Source: Iamia sp038233075 (lineage in GTDB: Bacteria; Actinomycetota; Acidimicrobiia; Acidimicrobiales; Iamiaceae). From it: a stretch of 64,000 nucleotides of DNA. The notes under the pieces are model-generated. The model ran no database searches, was not told the origin of the DNA, and worked only from the letters and a program-made list of their open reading frames with translations. The position numbers and the translations under genes were made by a program. Below, piece after piece: positions 7,041-16,419 of the stretch. Numbering within the stretch: position 1 is the first letter of the stretch; every line of letters starts with the position of its first letter. Where the stretch lies: positions 1 through 64,000 of the forward strand of contig JBBSMQ010000019.1 in NCBI GenBank assembly GCA_038233075.1. The letters are read 5' to 3'.

Positions 7041-8461
7041 CGGCACCGACCTCCGACGCCGGCGCCACCCTCGCCCGCGTGGTCGAGGCCGCAGGTGCGG
7101 TCGGGACCGTTGCGCTCGACGGTGAGGCGACCACCGTCGTCCGGCGCACGAGCCACGACTCCCGGTCGGTCGTCGCCGGCGACCTGTTCTGCTGCATCCC
7201 CGGGGCGACCCGGGACGGTCACGACCACGCTCCGGCGGCGGTGGCCTCGGGCGCGGTGGCGCTGCTCTGTGAGCGTCCGCTGGACCTCGGTGTGCCCGAG
7301 GTGCGAGTCGCGTCGGTGCGGCGTGCGCTGGGCCCGGTCGCCTCGCTGGTGGCGGGCGCGCCCTCCCGGGCTCTCCAGGTCATCGGCATCACCGGCACCA
7401 ACGGCAAGACCACCGTCGTCGCCCTCCTCGCGTCCGTGTTCGCCGCTGCCGGTCGTCGGGCGATCACCGTCGGGACCCTGACGGGGGCGCGGACCACCCC
7501 GGAGGCGCCCGAGCTCCAGACCGAGCTGGCCCGGGCGGTGGCCGACGGGGTCGAGGCGGTGGCCATGGAGGTGTCCTCCCATGCCCTCGACCAGCACCGC
7601 GTCGACGGCACCCGCTTCGCGGTGGTCGGGTTCACCAACCTGAGCGCCGACCACCTCGACCACCACGGGACCATGGAGCGCTACTTCGCAGCCAAGGCCC
7701 GCCTGTTCACCCCCGACCTGGCGACCCGAGCCGTGGTCGGCACCGACGGGCCCCACGGTCGGCTGCTGGTCGACAGCGCGGTGATCCCCACCGCCGCCGT
7801 CGACCTCGATGCGGCCGAGGGGTTGGTGCTGTCCACCTCCGGGAGCCGCTTCCGCTGGCGGGGACACGAGGTGGAGCTGCCGCTCGCCGGGCGCTTCAAC
7901 GTCCGCAACGCCCTGCTCGCGGCCGAGGTCGCGGCGGCGGCCGGGGTGGCGGTGCCGGTCGTGGCCGAGGGCCTCCGCCGCACACCGCCGATCGCCGGTC
8001 GGCTGGAGCCCGTGGCGGCCGGTCAGCCCTTCACGGTGCTGGTCGACTACGCCCACACCCCCGACGGTCTGAGCCAGGTGGTGGCCGCCCTCCGGGAGCT
8101 GGGGGAGGGCCGGCTCATCGTCGTCTTCGGGTGCGGCGGCGACCGCGACAGGTCGAAGCGGCCCCTCATGGGAGAGGCGGCCTCGCAGGCCGACCGGGTG
8201 GTCCTCACCTCGGACAACCCGAGATCCGAGGACCCAGGTGCGATCATCGCGGACGTGCGCGCCGGCATCCCCCCTGACACCGACCTCGTCGTCGAGCCCG
8301 ACCGTCGCGCCGCCCTGGCCCTGGCCCTGGCCGACGCCGCGCCGGGCGACGTGGTGCTGGTGGCCGGCAAGGGCCACGAGACCACCCAGGTCATCGGTGA
8401 CCGGGTGCTGGCCTTCGACGACCGCCGGGTCATCACCGAGCTCCTGGGGTCGGCGCCGTGA
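7037..8461 (+). CDS. murE: UDP-MurNAc-tripeptide synthetase, meso-DAP type
   Basis: MurE adds the third amino acid to UDP-MurNAc-L-Ala-D-Glu. The 474-residue sequence has the ATP-binding loop GTNGKTT, the central Mur-ligase motif AMEVSSHALDQHR, and NVRNALLA. The specificity motif DNPR (in SDNPRSEDP) marks meso-diaminopimelate as substrate rather than lysine, as expected for a diderm-like or DAP-type actinobacterial wall. Translation starts at GTG 7037, which overlaps the ftsI stop. Its TGA overlaps the GTG of mraY. Normally murF would sit here next; it does not, and no second Mur ligase domain is fused to this protein. Confidence 0.95.
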   Translation: MTAPTSDAGATLARVVEAAGAVGTVALDGEATTVVRRTSHDSRSVVAGDLFCCIPGATRDGHDHAPAAVASGAVALLCERPLDLGVPEVRVASVRRALGPVASLVAGAPSRALQVIGITGTNGKTTVVALLASVFAAAGRRAITVGTLTGARTTPEAPELQTELARAVADGVEAVAMEVSSHALDQHRVDGTRFAVVGFTNLSADHLDHHGTMERYFAAKARLFTPDLATRAVVGTDGPHGRLLVDSAVIPTAAVDLDAAEGLVLSTSGSRFRWRGHEVELPLAGRFNVRNALLAAEVAAAAGVAVPVVAEGLRRTPPIAGRLEPVAAGQPFTVLVDYAHTPDGLSQVVAALRELGEGRLIVVFGCGGDRDRSKRPLMGEAASQADRVVLTSDNPRSEDPGAIIADVRAGIPPDTDLVVEPDRRAALALALADAAPGDVVLVAGKGHETTQVIGDRVLAFDDRRVITELLGSAP

Positions 8462-9510
8462 TCGCGCTGCTCATGGCGGCCGGTGTGGGCCTGGCCACGT
8501 CCCTCGTCGGCACCCGCTTCCTCATCGTCTGGCTCCGCCAGCGCGGCATCGGCCAGCCCATCCACGAGGATGTGCCCGACGCGCACCAGGGGATGGCCGG
8601 GACCCCCACCATGGGCGGCATCGCCGTCGTTGCCGGCACCGTCGTCGGCTACGCGGTGGCCCACACCCGTCAGGGCCTCCCCTTCACCACGTCGGGCCTG
8701 CTGCTGGTGGCCCTGGTCGTGGCGGCGGGCGCGGTGGGCATGGCCGACGACTGGATCAAGATCTCCCAGGAGCGCAACCTGGGGCTGTCCAAGGCGTCCA
8801 AGAGCATCGGCCTGCTCACCGTCGCGATCGGCTTCGCGGTGCTGGCCGTGACCCTCACCGACGTGAAGACCACGCTGTCCTTCACCCGGTTCGACAACTT
8901 CAACACCTTCGACCTGGGCCCGGTGGTGTGGGTCGGGTGGGCGGTGGTGCTCATCGTGGCCTGCACCAACGCCGTCAACCTGACCGACGGCCTCGACGGG
9001 CTGGCCGGCGGGTCGGCGATCTTCGGCTTCGCCGCCTTCACCCTCATTGCCTTCTGGGCCTTCCGCAACGCCGGTCAGCCGGGCGCCCTGGCCAACTACC
9101 AGATCCCCGACGCGCTCGACCTGGCGACCGTCGCCGCCGCCCTGGTGGGATCGACCACCGGCTTCCTCTGGTGGAACGCCACCCCGGCGCGCATCTTCAT
9201 GGGCGACACCGGGTCGCTCGCCATCGGCGGCGGCCTGGCCGGGCTGGCCCTCATGCTCAACACCCAGCTCCTGCTGCCCCTCGTCGGGGGGCTGTTCGTG
9301 TTCGAGACCATGTCGGTGATCGTCCAGGTGGCGGCGTTCCGGGCCTTCGACAAGCGCCCCTTCCGCATGGCCCCCATCCACCACCACTACGAGTTCGCGG
9401 GCTGGCCCCAGACCACCATCATCGTGCGCTTCTGGATCCTGGCCGGCCTGTCGACGGCCATCGCCCTCGGCCTCTACCTGGCCGACTACATCCACCTCAC
9501 CGGTCAATGA
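8458..9510 (+). CDS. mraY: Phospho-MurNAc-pentapeptide translocase (lipid I synthase)
   Basis: MraY transfers phospho-MurNAc-pentapeptide to undecaprenyl phosphate at the inner face of the membrane. The 350-residue protein is a multi-span membrane enzyme with about ten helices. Family motifs are intact: GMADDWIK (the Asp pair), NLTDGLDGLAGG, FMGDTGSLAIGG and the HHHYE loop near the C-terminus. It starts with GTG inside the murE stop and ends in an ATGA overlap with murD. The direct murE-mraY junction leaves no space for murF. Confidence 0.95.
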   Translation: MIALLMAAGVGLATSLVGTRFLIVWLRQRGIGQPIHEDVPDAHQGMAGTPTMGGIAVVAGTVVGYAVAHTRQGLPFTTSGLLLVALVVAAGAVGMADDWIKISQERNLGLSKASKSIGLLTVAIGFAVLAVTLTDVKTTLSFTRFDNFNTFDLGPVVWVGWAVVLIVACTNAVNLTDGLDGLAGGSAIFGFAAFTLIAFWAFRNAGQPGALANYQIPDALDLATVAAALVGSTTGFLWWNATPARIFMGDTGSLAIGGGLAGLALMLNTQLLLPLVGGLFVFETMSVIVQVAAFRAFDKRPFRMAPIHHHYEFAGWPQTTIIVRFWILAGLSTAIALGLYLADYIHLTGQ

Positions 9511-10901
9511 CCGAGGGGCGGGTCCCGGTGGAGGCCGACCGACCGACGCTGGTGGTGGGACTGGGCGTGACCGGCCGGGCCGTGGCCCGCGCCCTGGCCC
9601 GCCGGGACCTGCCCCTGATGCTCGTCGACGACACCCCCGGCCTGGCCGCGCGCGCCCTGGCCGACGAGCTCGACGTCGATCTGGTCGCGCGGCCCGGACC
9701 CGAGGAGCTGGGCGCCCTGCTCGACCGGGCCGGGGCCCTGGTGCCGACCCCGGGGCTGCCCGAGGGTCACCCCGCCTTCGCCCTGGCGGCCGATCGCGGC
9801 GTACCGGTGCGAGGTGAGCTCGACCTGGCCGCGGCCTGGGACGAACGCCCATGCGTCGCGGTCACCGGCACCGACGGCAAGACGACCGTCACCGCCCTCG
9901 TCCGCGACGCCCTCGTCGCCTCCGACATCGCCGCGGTGGAGGCGGGCAACACCGAGGTCCCCCTGGTGGCAGCCATCGACGACCCGGCCCCGCAGGTCTT
10001 CGTGGTGGAGGCATCGTCGTTTCGGCTGGCGCCGCTGCGGAGCTTCGCCCCGGTGGCGGCGGGCTGGCTGAACTTCGGACCCGACCACCAGGACGTGCAC
10101 CTCGACCTGGCGGGCTACGAGGCGGCCAAGGCCAACATCTGGCGCGGCTTCGGGACCGACCAGCTGGCCGTGGCCAACCGCGACGATCCCGTGGTCGTGG
10201 CCCACGCCGCCGCGCCGCCCCGCGTGGAGACCTTCGGGCTGGGGCCGGCTCCGAGCGGTCCCGGCGGTCACTGGTCGCTCTCGGGGACCACGGTGGTCAC
10301 GCCCGAGGGCGAGGCCCTCATCGACACCTCCGAGCTCCCTCGCGCCCTGCCCCACGACCTGGCCAACGCCCAGGCCGCCGCCGCCCTGGCCCGCGCCGCA
10401 GGAGCGACGTCGGCGGGCACCGTCGCCGCCCTGCGGGCCTTCCGGCACCTGCCCCACCGGGTGCAGCTGCTGGGAGAGGTCGACGGGGTGCGCTGGTACG
10501 ACGACTCCAAGGCCACCGCCCCCCACGCCGCCCTGGCCGCCCTCTCCGGCTTCGCGTCGGTCGTGCTGATCGCCGGGGGACGCAACAAGGGCCTCGACCT
10601 CGGCGCCCTCACCTCCGGGGCCGACCACATCCGGTCGGTGGTGGCCATCGGCGAGGCCGCCGACGAGGTCGCCGCCGCCTTCGACGGGGTCCGGCCCGTC
10701 ACGTCGGTCGGGTCGATGGACCAGGCCGTGGCCGCGGCGGCGGCCGCGGCGTGCGCCGGCGACGTGGGGCTGCTGTCGCCGGGGTGCGCCTCCTTCGACC
10801 AGTACGGCGGCTACGCCGAGCGGGGCGACGACTTCGCCCGCGCCGCCCAGGACCTGGGCGTCCGACCTGTCCCCGACGACCACCCGGAGATGTCCTCGTG
10901 A
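9507..10901 (+). CDS. murD: UDP-MurNAc-L-alanine:D-glutamate ligase
   Basis: The 464-residue protein adds D-Glu to UDP-MurNAc-L-Ala. It has an N-terminal Rossmann-like UDP-binding region (VVGLGVTGRAVA), an ATP loop GTDGKTTV (Asp in place of the more usual Asn), the motif EASSFRL, and the C-terminal DDSKATAPHA and AGGRNKG motifs that are diagnostic for MurD. ATG 9507 overlaps the mraY stop by 4 bases; a much longer open frame upstream is only the out-of-frame reading of mraY. It ends in a GTGA overlap with ftsW. Confidence 0.95.
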   Translation: MTEGRVPVEADRPTLVVGLGVTGRAVARALARRDLPLMLVDDTPGLAARALADELDVDLVARPGPEELGALLDRAGALVPTPGLPEGHPAFALAADRGVPVRGELDLAAAWDERPCVAVTGTDGKTTVTALVRDALVASDIAAVEAGNTEVPLVAAIDDPAPQVFVVEASSFRLAPLRSFAPVAAGWLNFGPDHQDVHLDLAGYEAAKANIWRGFGTDQLAVANRDDPVVVAHAAAPPRVETFGLGPAPSGPGGHWSLSGTTVVTPEGEALIDTSELPRALPHDLANAQAAAALARAAGATSAGTVAALRAFRHLPHRVQLLGEVDGVRWYDDSKATAPHAALAALSGFASVVLIAGGRNKGLDLGALTSGADHIRSVVAIGEAADEVAAAFDGVRPVTSVGSMDQAVAAAAAAACAGDVGLLSPGCASFDQYGGYAERGDDFARAAQDLGVRPVPDDHPEMSS

Positions 10902-12091
10902 CCACCGTCTCGACCCTGCGCCCCCACGGCGATCCGGAGACACGCCCGCGGCGGCCGCGGATCAGCCTCCCGGCACCCCCGCCCGGCGAGGCCACCGGGA
11001 CCTCCACCGTCCTGGCCGCCGTCGTGGCGGTGCTCGTCCTCTTCGGGGTGGTGATGGTGCTCTCGTCGTCCTCGCTGATCGCCCTGGACGAGACCGGCTC
11101 CACCTGGAGCTACGGCGTCCGTCAGGCCGCCTGGGCCGCCGTCGGGCTGGTCGGGCTCATCGTGGCCCTCTACAGCGACCGACAGAGCTGGCGCCGCTGG
11201 TGCCGGGTGGGCCTCATCGCGGTGGTGCTGTTGCTGCTGGCCGTGCTGGCCGTGGGCACGTCGGTGAACGGGGCTCGCCGGTGGCTCGGTGCCGGACCGG
11301 TCTCCCTCCAGCCATCGGAGCTGGCCAAGGTGGCGCTGATCCTGTTCGTGGCCGACCTGCTGGCCCGGCGCTGCCGGGAGATGGACGACCCCCGGCGCAC
11401 GCTCTGGCCGGTGGTGGGCACCCTCGCCGGCGTCGTGATGCTCATCCTGCTCCAACCCAACCTGGGCACCAGCCTGGTCATCGTCGCCATCGTCTGCACC
11501 ATGCTGCTCACCGCCGGAGCCCGGATGCGGGCCCTGGCCGGCCTCGGAGGCCTGGCCGTGGTGGCGGCCGGGCTCCTCGTCTGGTTCGAGCCCTACCGAC
11601 GACGGCGCCTGTTCGCCATGTTCGACCCCTGGTCGAACAAGTCCGACAGCGGCTACCAGGCCATCCAGGCCGGGGTGGGTCTCAGCGACGGGGGTCTCAC
11701 CGGGCTCGGGCTGGGGCAGAGCAAGGCCAAGTACGGCTACCTGCCCTTCGCCCACAACGACTTCATCTTCGCCATCGTGGGCGAGGAGCTGGGCCTGCTG
11801 GGCGCCCTCGCCGTGGTGGCGCTGTTCGTGATGCTCACCTTCTTGGGCGTCCGCGCCGCGATCCACGCCTCGGACCGCTTCAGCGCCCTCGTCGCCGTCG
11901 GCATCACCACCTGGCTGGTGTCCCAGGCCTTCCTCAACATCGCGGTGGTCCTGGGGCTGGTGCCCAACACCGGCGTCCCCCTGCCCTTCGTGTCCTACGG
12001 CGGCTCCTCGCTGCTGGTGACCATGGTGGGGGCGGGCATGCTGCTGAACATCGCCCGGCACCCTCGGGCCCCGGCGCCGGGGTCCCGATGA
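10898..12091 (+). CDS. ftsW: Septal SEDS peptidoglycan glycosyltransferase / lipid II polymerase
   Basis: FtsW polymerises lipid II together with FtsI at the septum. The 397-residue protein has a Pro-rich cytoplasmic N-terminus and about ten membrane helices. SEDS signatures are present: NLGTSLV, the loop GLGLGQSKAKYGYLPFAHND followed by FIFAIVGEELG, and NTGVPLPFVSYGG. It starts at GTG 10898 inside the murD stop and ends in an ATGA overlap with murG. Location between murD and murG argues for FtsW and against the elongation paralogue RodA. Confidence 0.95.
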   Translation: MTTVSTLRPHGDPETRPRRPRISLPAPPPGEATGTSTVLAAVVAVLVLFGVVMVLSSSSLIALDETGSTWSYGVRQAAWAAVGLVGLIVALYSDRQSWRRWCRVGLIAVVLLLLAVLAVGTSVNGARRWLGAGPVSLQPSELAKVALILFVADLLARRCREMDDPRRTLWPVVGTLAGVVMLILLQPNLGTSLVIVAIVCTMLLTAGARMRALAGLGGLAVVAAGLLVWFEPYRRRRLFAMFDPWSNKSDSGYQAIQAGVGLSDGGLTGLGLGQSKAKYGYLPFAHNDFIFAIVGEELGLLGALAVVALFVMLTFLGVRAAIHASDRFSALVAVGITTWLVSQAFLNIAVVLGLVPNTGVPLPFVSYGGSSLLVTMVGAGMLLNIARHPRAPAPGSR

Positions 12092-13236
12092 CGGGGAGCG
12101 ATGCGCCCGCGACCGCGGTGCTCGTCGCCGGAGGTGGGACCGCCGGCCACCTGGTGCCGGGGCTGGCGGTGGCCGCCGCCCTCGTGGCGCGGGGCACCGA
12201 CCCGGCGGCCATCCACTTCGTCGGGTCCGACCGCGGGGTCGAGGCCGAGATGGTGCCGGCCGCCGGCTTCACCCTCGATGAGCTGCCGGGGCGAGGCGTG
12301 CCCCGTCGGCCCGGTCTGGCCATGGTCCGCGCCGCGTGGACGCTGCTCTCGGCCACCCGCGCCGGGGCCCGGATCGTGCGCCGGCGCCGACCCGAGGTGG
12401 TCGTGTCACTGGGCGGTCACGCCGCCTTCGCCTGCGCCTTCGGGGCCGTACTGACCCGGATCCCGCTGGTGCTGGTCGAGCAGAACGTGCGAGCGGGGGC
12501 GGTCAACCGGAGCCTTGACCGCTTCGCCCGGGCCCGCGCCGTGGCCTTCCCCGGCACCGACCTGCACCGGCCCACCATCACCGGCAACCCGCTCCCGAGC
12601 TCCCTGGTCGACGCGGCGCGCCGTCGCCGCGGGCCGGGGGGCGGGGAGGAGCGCACCGCCGCCTGCCAGGCCCTGGGCTTGCCTGCGGACCGGACCGTGA
12701 TCCTGGTCACCACCGGGTCGCTCGGCTCCACCCGCGTCAACCGGGCCGCGGCGGGCCTGGTCGAGCGCTGGGCCGGGCGCGACGACCTGGCGGTGCGACT
12801 GGTGACGGGGCGGCGCGACCACGACGAGGTGCACGCCACCCTGCGCGACCGATCCGACGGGGGCCTCCACCTCGACGTGGTCGCCTACGAGGACCGCATG
12901 GCCCTCGCCCTCGCGGCCGCCGACGTGGCCGTCACCCGCGCCGGCGCCGGGACGTGCACCGAGCTGGCCGCCTTCGGCGTCCCGGCGGTCATGGTGCCCC
13001 TGCCCATCGCCACCCGCGGCCACCAGGCCGCCAACGCCGCGGTCCTCGTCGCCGCCGGGGGCGCCGTCGCCGTCCCCGACGCCGAGCTGGACGTCGACCG
13101 CCTGACGGCGGAGCTGGCTCCCCTCGTCGACGATGTCGATCTGCGGGCGGTCCGATCCCGGGCCATGGCCGGCGAGGCCCGCCTTGACGCGGCCGACCGG
13201 GTGGCCGAGGTGATCGAGGAGGTCATCGGTGGCTGA
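12088..13236 (+). CDS. murG: UDP-GlcNAc:lipid I N-acetylglucosaminyltransferase
   Basis: MurG makes lipid II on the cytoplasmic face of the membrane. The 382-residue GT-B fold protein has the N-terminal GGGTAGHLVPGLA loop, LVEQNVRAGAVNR, ITGNPLP, and the UDP-GlcNAc-binding TRAGAGTCTELAAFGVP segment followed by a conserved Gln in GHQAAN. ATG 12088 overlaps the ftsW stop. The 3' end overlaps murC by 8 bases. Confidence 0.95.
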   Translation: MTGSDAPATAVLVAGGGTAGHLVPGLAVAAALVARGTDPAAIHFVGSDRGVEAEMVPAAGFTLDELPGRGVPRRPGLAMVRAAWTLLSATRAGARIVRRRRPEVVVSLGGHAAFACAFGAVLTRIPLVLVEQNVRAGAVNRSLDRFARARAVAFPGTDLHRPTITGNPLPSSLVDAARRRRGPGGGEERTAACQALGLPADRTVILVTTGSLGSTRVNRAAAGLVERWAGRDDLAVRLVTGRRDHDEVHATLRDRSDGGLHLDVVAYEDRMALALAAADVAVTRAGAGTCTELAAFGVPAVMVPLPIATRGHQAANAAVLVAAGGAVAVPDAELDVDRLTAELAPLVDDVDLRAVRSRAMAGEARLDAADRVAEVIEEVIGG

Positions 13237-14629
13237 GGGCACCCACCCCCCGCTCGACCTGTCCGCCGGCGCGCGACGCATCCACATCGTCGGCGTCGGC
13301 GGCGTGGGGATGCGTCCCATCGCCTCGGTGCTCGCCAGCATGGGCCACACGGTCAGCGGGTCGGACATGAAGCCCTCGGCCGGGCTGGAGCGCCTGGCCG
13401 CCCAGGGCGTCGAGGTCCACGTGGGTCACGCCCCGGCCCACGTCGAGGGGGTCGACGTGGTCGCGGTGTCGACCGCCATCCCCGAGCGCAACCCCGAGGT
13501 CCGCGCCGCCCGCGACCTCGACATCCCCGTCGCCCACCGGGCCGAGGTGCTCGCCGCCATCACCCGCGTCCGTCGCACCCTCGCGGTGTCGGGCACCCAC
13601 GGCAAGACCACCACCACGACCATGCTGGCCCTCATCCTCCAGGAGGCCGGCCTCTCGCCCTCGTTCATCATCGGCGGCGACGTGAACTCCCTGGGCTCGG
13701 GGTCGGCCTGGGACACAGGCGAGCTGTTCGTGGTGGAGGCCGACGAGAGCGACGGCACCTTCACCGAGCTGGTCGCCGAGGTGGCCGTGGTCACCAACGT
13801 CGAGGCCGACCACCTCGACCACTGGGGCCATCTGGCCGCCATCGAGGCCGCCTTCGACTGCTTCGCGGCGGCCGCCCCCACCACCGTCGTCGGCATCGAC
13901 GAGCCTCACGCCGCCGCCCTCGCCGCCCGTCACCGCAGCATCACCTACGGGACCACCGAGGGGGCCGACTACCGCATCGTCGACGTGGAGGTCGATCGGG
14001 TCGGCACCCGGTTCACCCTCGAGCACGAGGGGGAGCGCCTGGGACCGGTGGAGATGCCCATCCCCGGCCTGCACAACGCCCGCAACGCCACCGCCGCCCT
14101 GATCGCGGCCGGGCTGGTGGGAGCACCTCTGAGCGCGGCGGTGGACGCCCTGTCCCACTACGCCGGGGTCGCCCGCCGCTACCAGTTCCGGGGGACGAGC
14201 CGAGGCATCACCGTGGTCGACGACTACGCCCACAACCCTGGCAAGGTCGCGGCCGTGGTCGCCACCGCCGCCCAGGGCGGCTGGGAGCGCGTGGTCGTGG
14301 TGTTCCAGCCCCATCGCTACTCGCGCACCGAGGACCTCTGGGCCTCCTTCGCGGACTCCTTCGTCGGTGCCGACCGGGTCATCGTGACCGGCATCGACGG
14401 GGCGGGGGAGCAGCCCCGGCCCGGCATCACCGCCCAGCTGGTCGTCGACGCCGTGGCCCGGGCCCACCCCGACCTGGCTGTCACCCACGTGGCCGACGAC
14501 GACGACCTGCTCGACCTCCTGGTGCGGGAGCTGCGCGACGGCGACCTGTGCCTCACCCTCGGCGCCGGCGACATCACCTCCCTCCCCGACGATCTCCTGG
14601 CCCGCCTGGCGGCCGACGACCAGCCGTGA
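13229..14629 (+). CDS. murC: UDP-MurNAc:L-alanine ligase
   Basis: MurC commits UDP-MurNAc to the stem peptide by adding L-Ala. The 466-residue protein has the N-terminal GVGGVGMRPIA loop, the ATP motif GTHGKTTTTTML typical of MurC, EADESDGTF, HNARNATAA, and the C-terminal DDYAHNPGK and FQPHRYSR motifs. Translation begins at GTG 13229 inside murG, preceded by a GAGGAGG-like Shine-Dalgarno in murG. murB starts on its stop codon (TGATG). Confidence 0.95.
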   Translation: MAEGTHPPLDLSAGARRIHIVGVGGVGMRPIASVLASMGHTVSGSDMKPSAGLERLAAQGVEVHVGHAPAHVEGVDVVAVSTAIPERNPEVRAARDLDIPVAHRAEVLAAITRVRRTLAVSGTHGKTTTTTMLALILQEAGLSPSFIIGGDVNSLGSGSAWDTGELFVVEADESDGTFTELVAEVAVVTNVEADHLDHWGHLAAIEAAFDCFAAAAPTTVVGIDEPHAAALAARHRSITYGTTEGADYRIVDVEVDRVGTRFTLEHEGERLGPVEMPIPGLHNARNATAALIAAGLVGAPLSAAVDALSHYAGVARRYQFRGTSRGITVVDDYAHNPGKVAAVVATAAQGGWERVVVVFQPHRYSRTEDLWASFADSFVGADRVIVTGIDGAGEQPRPGITAQLVVDAVARAHPDLAVTHVADDDDLLDLLVRELRDGDLCLTLGAGDITSLPDDLLARLAADDQP

Positions 14630-15558
14630 TGGCCGATGCCGTGGCCCGCGCCGCCGACGTGCTGGGTCCGCAGACCCAGGCCGACGTGGCCCTGGGCCCG
14701 CTGACGACCTACCGCCTGGGTGGGCCCGCGGCGCTGCTGGTGGAGGCCGACGACGAGGACACCCTCGCCCGGGTGGCGGCAGCGGTGGCCGCCAGCGCCC
14801 TCCCCGTCCTGGTCATCGGGCGGGGCTCGAACCTGCTCGTCGCCGACGAGGGCTTCGCGGGGATCGCCGTGGTCATGGGGCCGGGGCTGGGCGAGCTCAC
14901 CGTCGAGGAGGAGGTGGTGCGAGTCGGCGCTGCCGCGAGCCTCCCCGTCGTCGCCCGGCGCACCGCCGCCGCGGGGCTGACCGGCTTCGAGTGGGCCGTC
15001 GGCGTCCCGGGGTCGATCGGGGGAGCGGTGCGCATGAACGCCGGCGGGCACGGCTCGGACATGGCCGCCAGCCTCCGGAGCATCCGCGTCGTCGACCTGG
15101 CGGCGGGGGAGGATGGGGCGGTGCCCTCGTCCCTGCCCGCCTCCGCTCTGGACCTGGGCTTCCGGTGCTCGTCGGTGCGGCCGTCACAGGTAGTGGTGGA
15201 GGCCGAGCTGGTGCTGGCGCCGGGCGACCGGGAGGCCTCCGAGGCCGAGATCGCCGACATCGTCCGGTGGCGCCGGGCCAACCAGCCCGGCGGGGCCAAC
15301 GCCGGCTCGGTGTTCGTGAACCCGATCGGCGACTCCGCCGGGCGCCTGGTCGAGGAGGCCGGGGCCAAGGGGCTGCGGAGGGGCTCGGCGGCGGTGTCGG
15401 AGAAGCACGCCAACTTCATCCAGTGCGATCCGGGCGGCCGGGCGGCCGACGTTCACGCCCTCATGGTCGAGGTGGCGCGCCGGGTCGAGGCCCACACCGG
15501 CGTGTGGCTCCGTCCTGAGACCCGCCTGGTGGGCCTCGACTGGCCGGAGCCGACGTGA
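14629..15558 (+). CDS. murB: UDP-N-acetylenolpyruvoylglucosamine reductase
   Basis: MurB is the FAD enzyme that reduces UDP-GlcNAc-enolpyruvate. In the 309-residue protein YRLGGPA, GRGSNLLVAD, the FAD-binding GVPGSIGGAVRMNAGG, the Ser-containing GSVFVNP and the final Glu in SEKHANFI are all seen. The start is placed at ATG 14629, which shares one base with the murC stop; GTG 14626 is a one-codon-longer option. Its insertion between murC and ftsQ is a known arrangement in some actinobacteria. The stop overlaps the ftsQ GTG. Confidence 0.95.
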   Translation: MADAVARAADVLGPQTQADVALGPLTTYRLGGPAALLVEADDEDTLARVAAAVAASALPVLVIGRGSNLLVADEGFAGIAVVMGPGLGELTVEEEVVRVGAAASLPVVARRTAAAGLTGFEWAVGVPGSIGGAVRMNAGGHGSDMAASLRSIRVVDLAAGEDGAVPSSLPASALDLGFRCSSVRPSQVVVEAELVLAPGDREASEAEIADIVRWRRANQPGGANAGSVFVNPIGDSAGRLVEEAGAKGLRRGSAAVSEKHANFIQCDPGGRAADVHALMVEVARRVEAHTGVWLRPETRLVGLDWPEPT

Positions 15559-16355
15559 GGACGGCCGGTCCTGCCCCGACGAAGCGGCCCGCGCCGGTCG
15601 GCTCGCCCCACCCGCGCCTGCGCGACCGCCGGGTCGAGGTGGCTCGCAGGGTGGGGCGGCGCCGTCGACGGCGCCTGAACGTGATCCTCGCCCTGGTGGC
15701 CACGGTGGTGTGGTCCCTCGTCGGCCTGCGGAGCGGACTGCTCGACGTCGACCGCGTGCAGGTCGCCGGGGCCGACCGCACCGCTCCCGCCTCCATCCGT
15801 GACGCCGCCGGGATCGCTCTCGGCTCGCCCATGGTCGAGGCCGACCTCGACCGCGCCGCCCGAGCCGTGTCCGCACTGCCGTGGGTGGACGAGGTCCGCA
15901 TCCAGCGCCTGTGGCCGGGCACGGTGCGCGTGGTGGTCACCGAGCGCACCGCGCTGGCGGCGGTGCCCGTGGCCGAGGGGTGGGCGCGGGTCGACGCGAA
16001 AGGGCGCGTGCTCGACGTGGTGGCGCGCCGAGGCGACCTGGTCACCCTGGCCGGACGACGGTCCGTGGGCCCCGGCGACACCCTGACCGGCACCGACCGC
16101 AGCGTGCTGGCCACCCTGTCCCGCCTGCCGTCGGACCTCCGTCCGATGGTGGAGGGCGCGACCTCCGACGATCGCGGCCTGGTGCTGGCGGTGGGGGACG
16201 GGTGGACGGTGGTGGTGGGCAGCGGTGACGCCCTGGTCGCCAAGGCGGCGGCGGCCCGCGCCGTGCGGGCGGCGTCGGATCCCGCCGACGGCTGCGTCAT
16301 CGACGTGCGGGTGCCGGACGCTCCGGTCTTGACCCCCGGCGGCAGCTGTGGGTAA
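15555..16355 (+). CDS. ftsQ: Divisome protein FtsQ (POTRA domain)
   Basis: The 266-residue bitopic protein begins with a strongly basic cytoplasmic stretch (RRVGRRRRRRLN), then one membrane helix (VILALVATVVWSLVGL), then a POTRA domain (LLDVDRVQVAGADR to VVVTERTALA) and the FtsQ/DivIB beta domain. It links FtsL and partners to the divisome. It starts at GTG 15555 inside murB. Its TAA stop overlaps the -10 box of the predicted ftsZ promoter, so this gene is both the end of the overlapping run and the source of a new promoter. Confidence 0.92.
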   Translation: MRTAGPAPTKRPAPVGSPHPRLRDRRVEVARRVGRRRRRRLNVILALVATVVWSLVGLRSGLLDVDRVQVAGADRTAPASIRDAAGIALGSPMVEADLDRAARAVSALPWVDEVRIQRLWPGTVRVVVTERTALAAVPVAEGWARVDAKGRVLDVVARRGDLVTLAGRRSVGPGDTLTGTDRSVLATLSRLPSDLRPMVEGATSDDRGLVLAVGDGWTVVVGSGDALVAKAAAARAVRAASDPADGCVIDVRVPDAPVLTPGGSCG

Positions 16356-16358
16356 TCT
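16329..16358 (+). promoter_or_regulatory. Predicted ftsZ promoter overlapping the end of ftsQ
   Basis: TTGACC (16329-16334), an 18-base spacer and TAATCT (16353-16358) resemble a sigma-70-type promoter. The -10 box includes the ftsQ stop codon. It would give ftsZ its own transcript with a leader of about 107 bases. Confidence 0.6.
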
Positions 16359-16361
16359 CTC

Positions 16362-16414
16362 AACCCTCACCACAACTTTACATAACCCTCAACCTCGAGT
16401 CGATGTCGAGGGTT
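16362..16414. repeat. AACCCTC direct and inverted repeats in the ftsZ leader
   Basis: AACCCTC occurs at 16362-16368 and 16384-16390, and its complement GAGGGTT at 16408-16414. The last two copies can pair into a stem. AT-rich, repeat-bearing sequence in this otherwise GC-rich run marks a regulatory region. Confidence 0.5.
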
Positions 16415-16419
16415 GGAGG

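Noticed and set aside
4542..7046. Long minus-strand open frames across ftsL-ftsI and the other dcw genes
   Set aside because: Composition is dominated by Gly, His, Arg and Val from complementary codons, no motif is present, and each lies opposite a certain gene.
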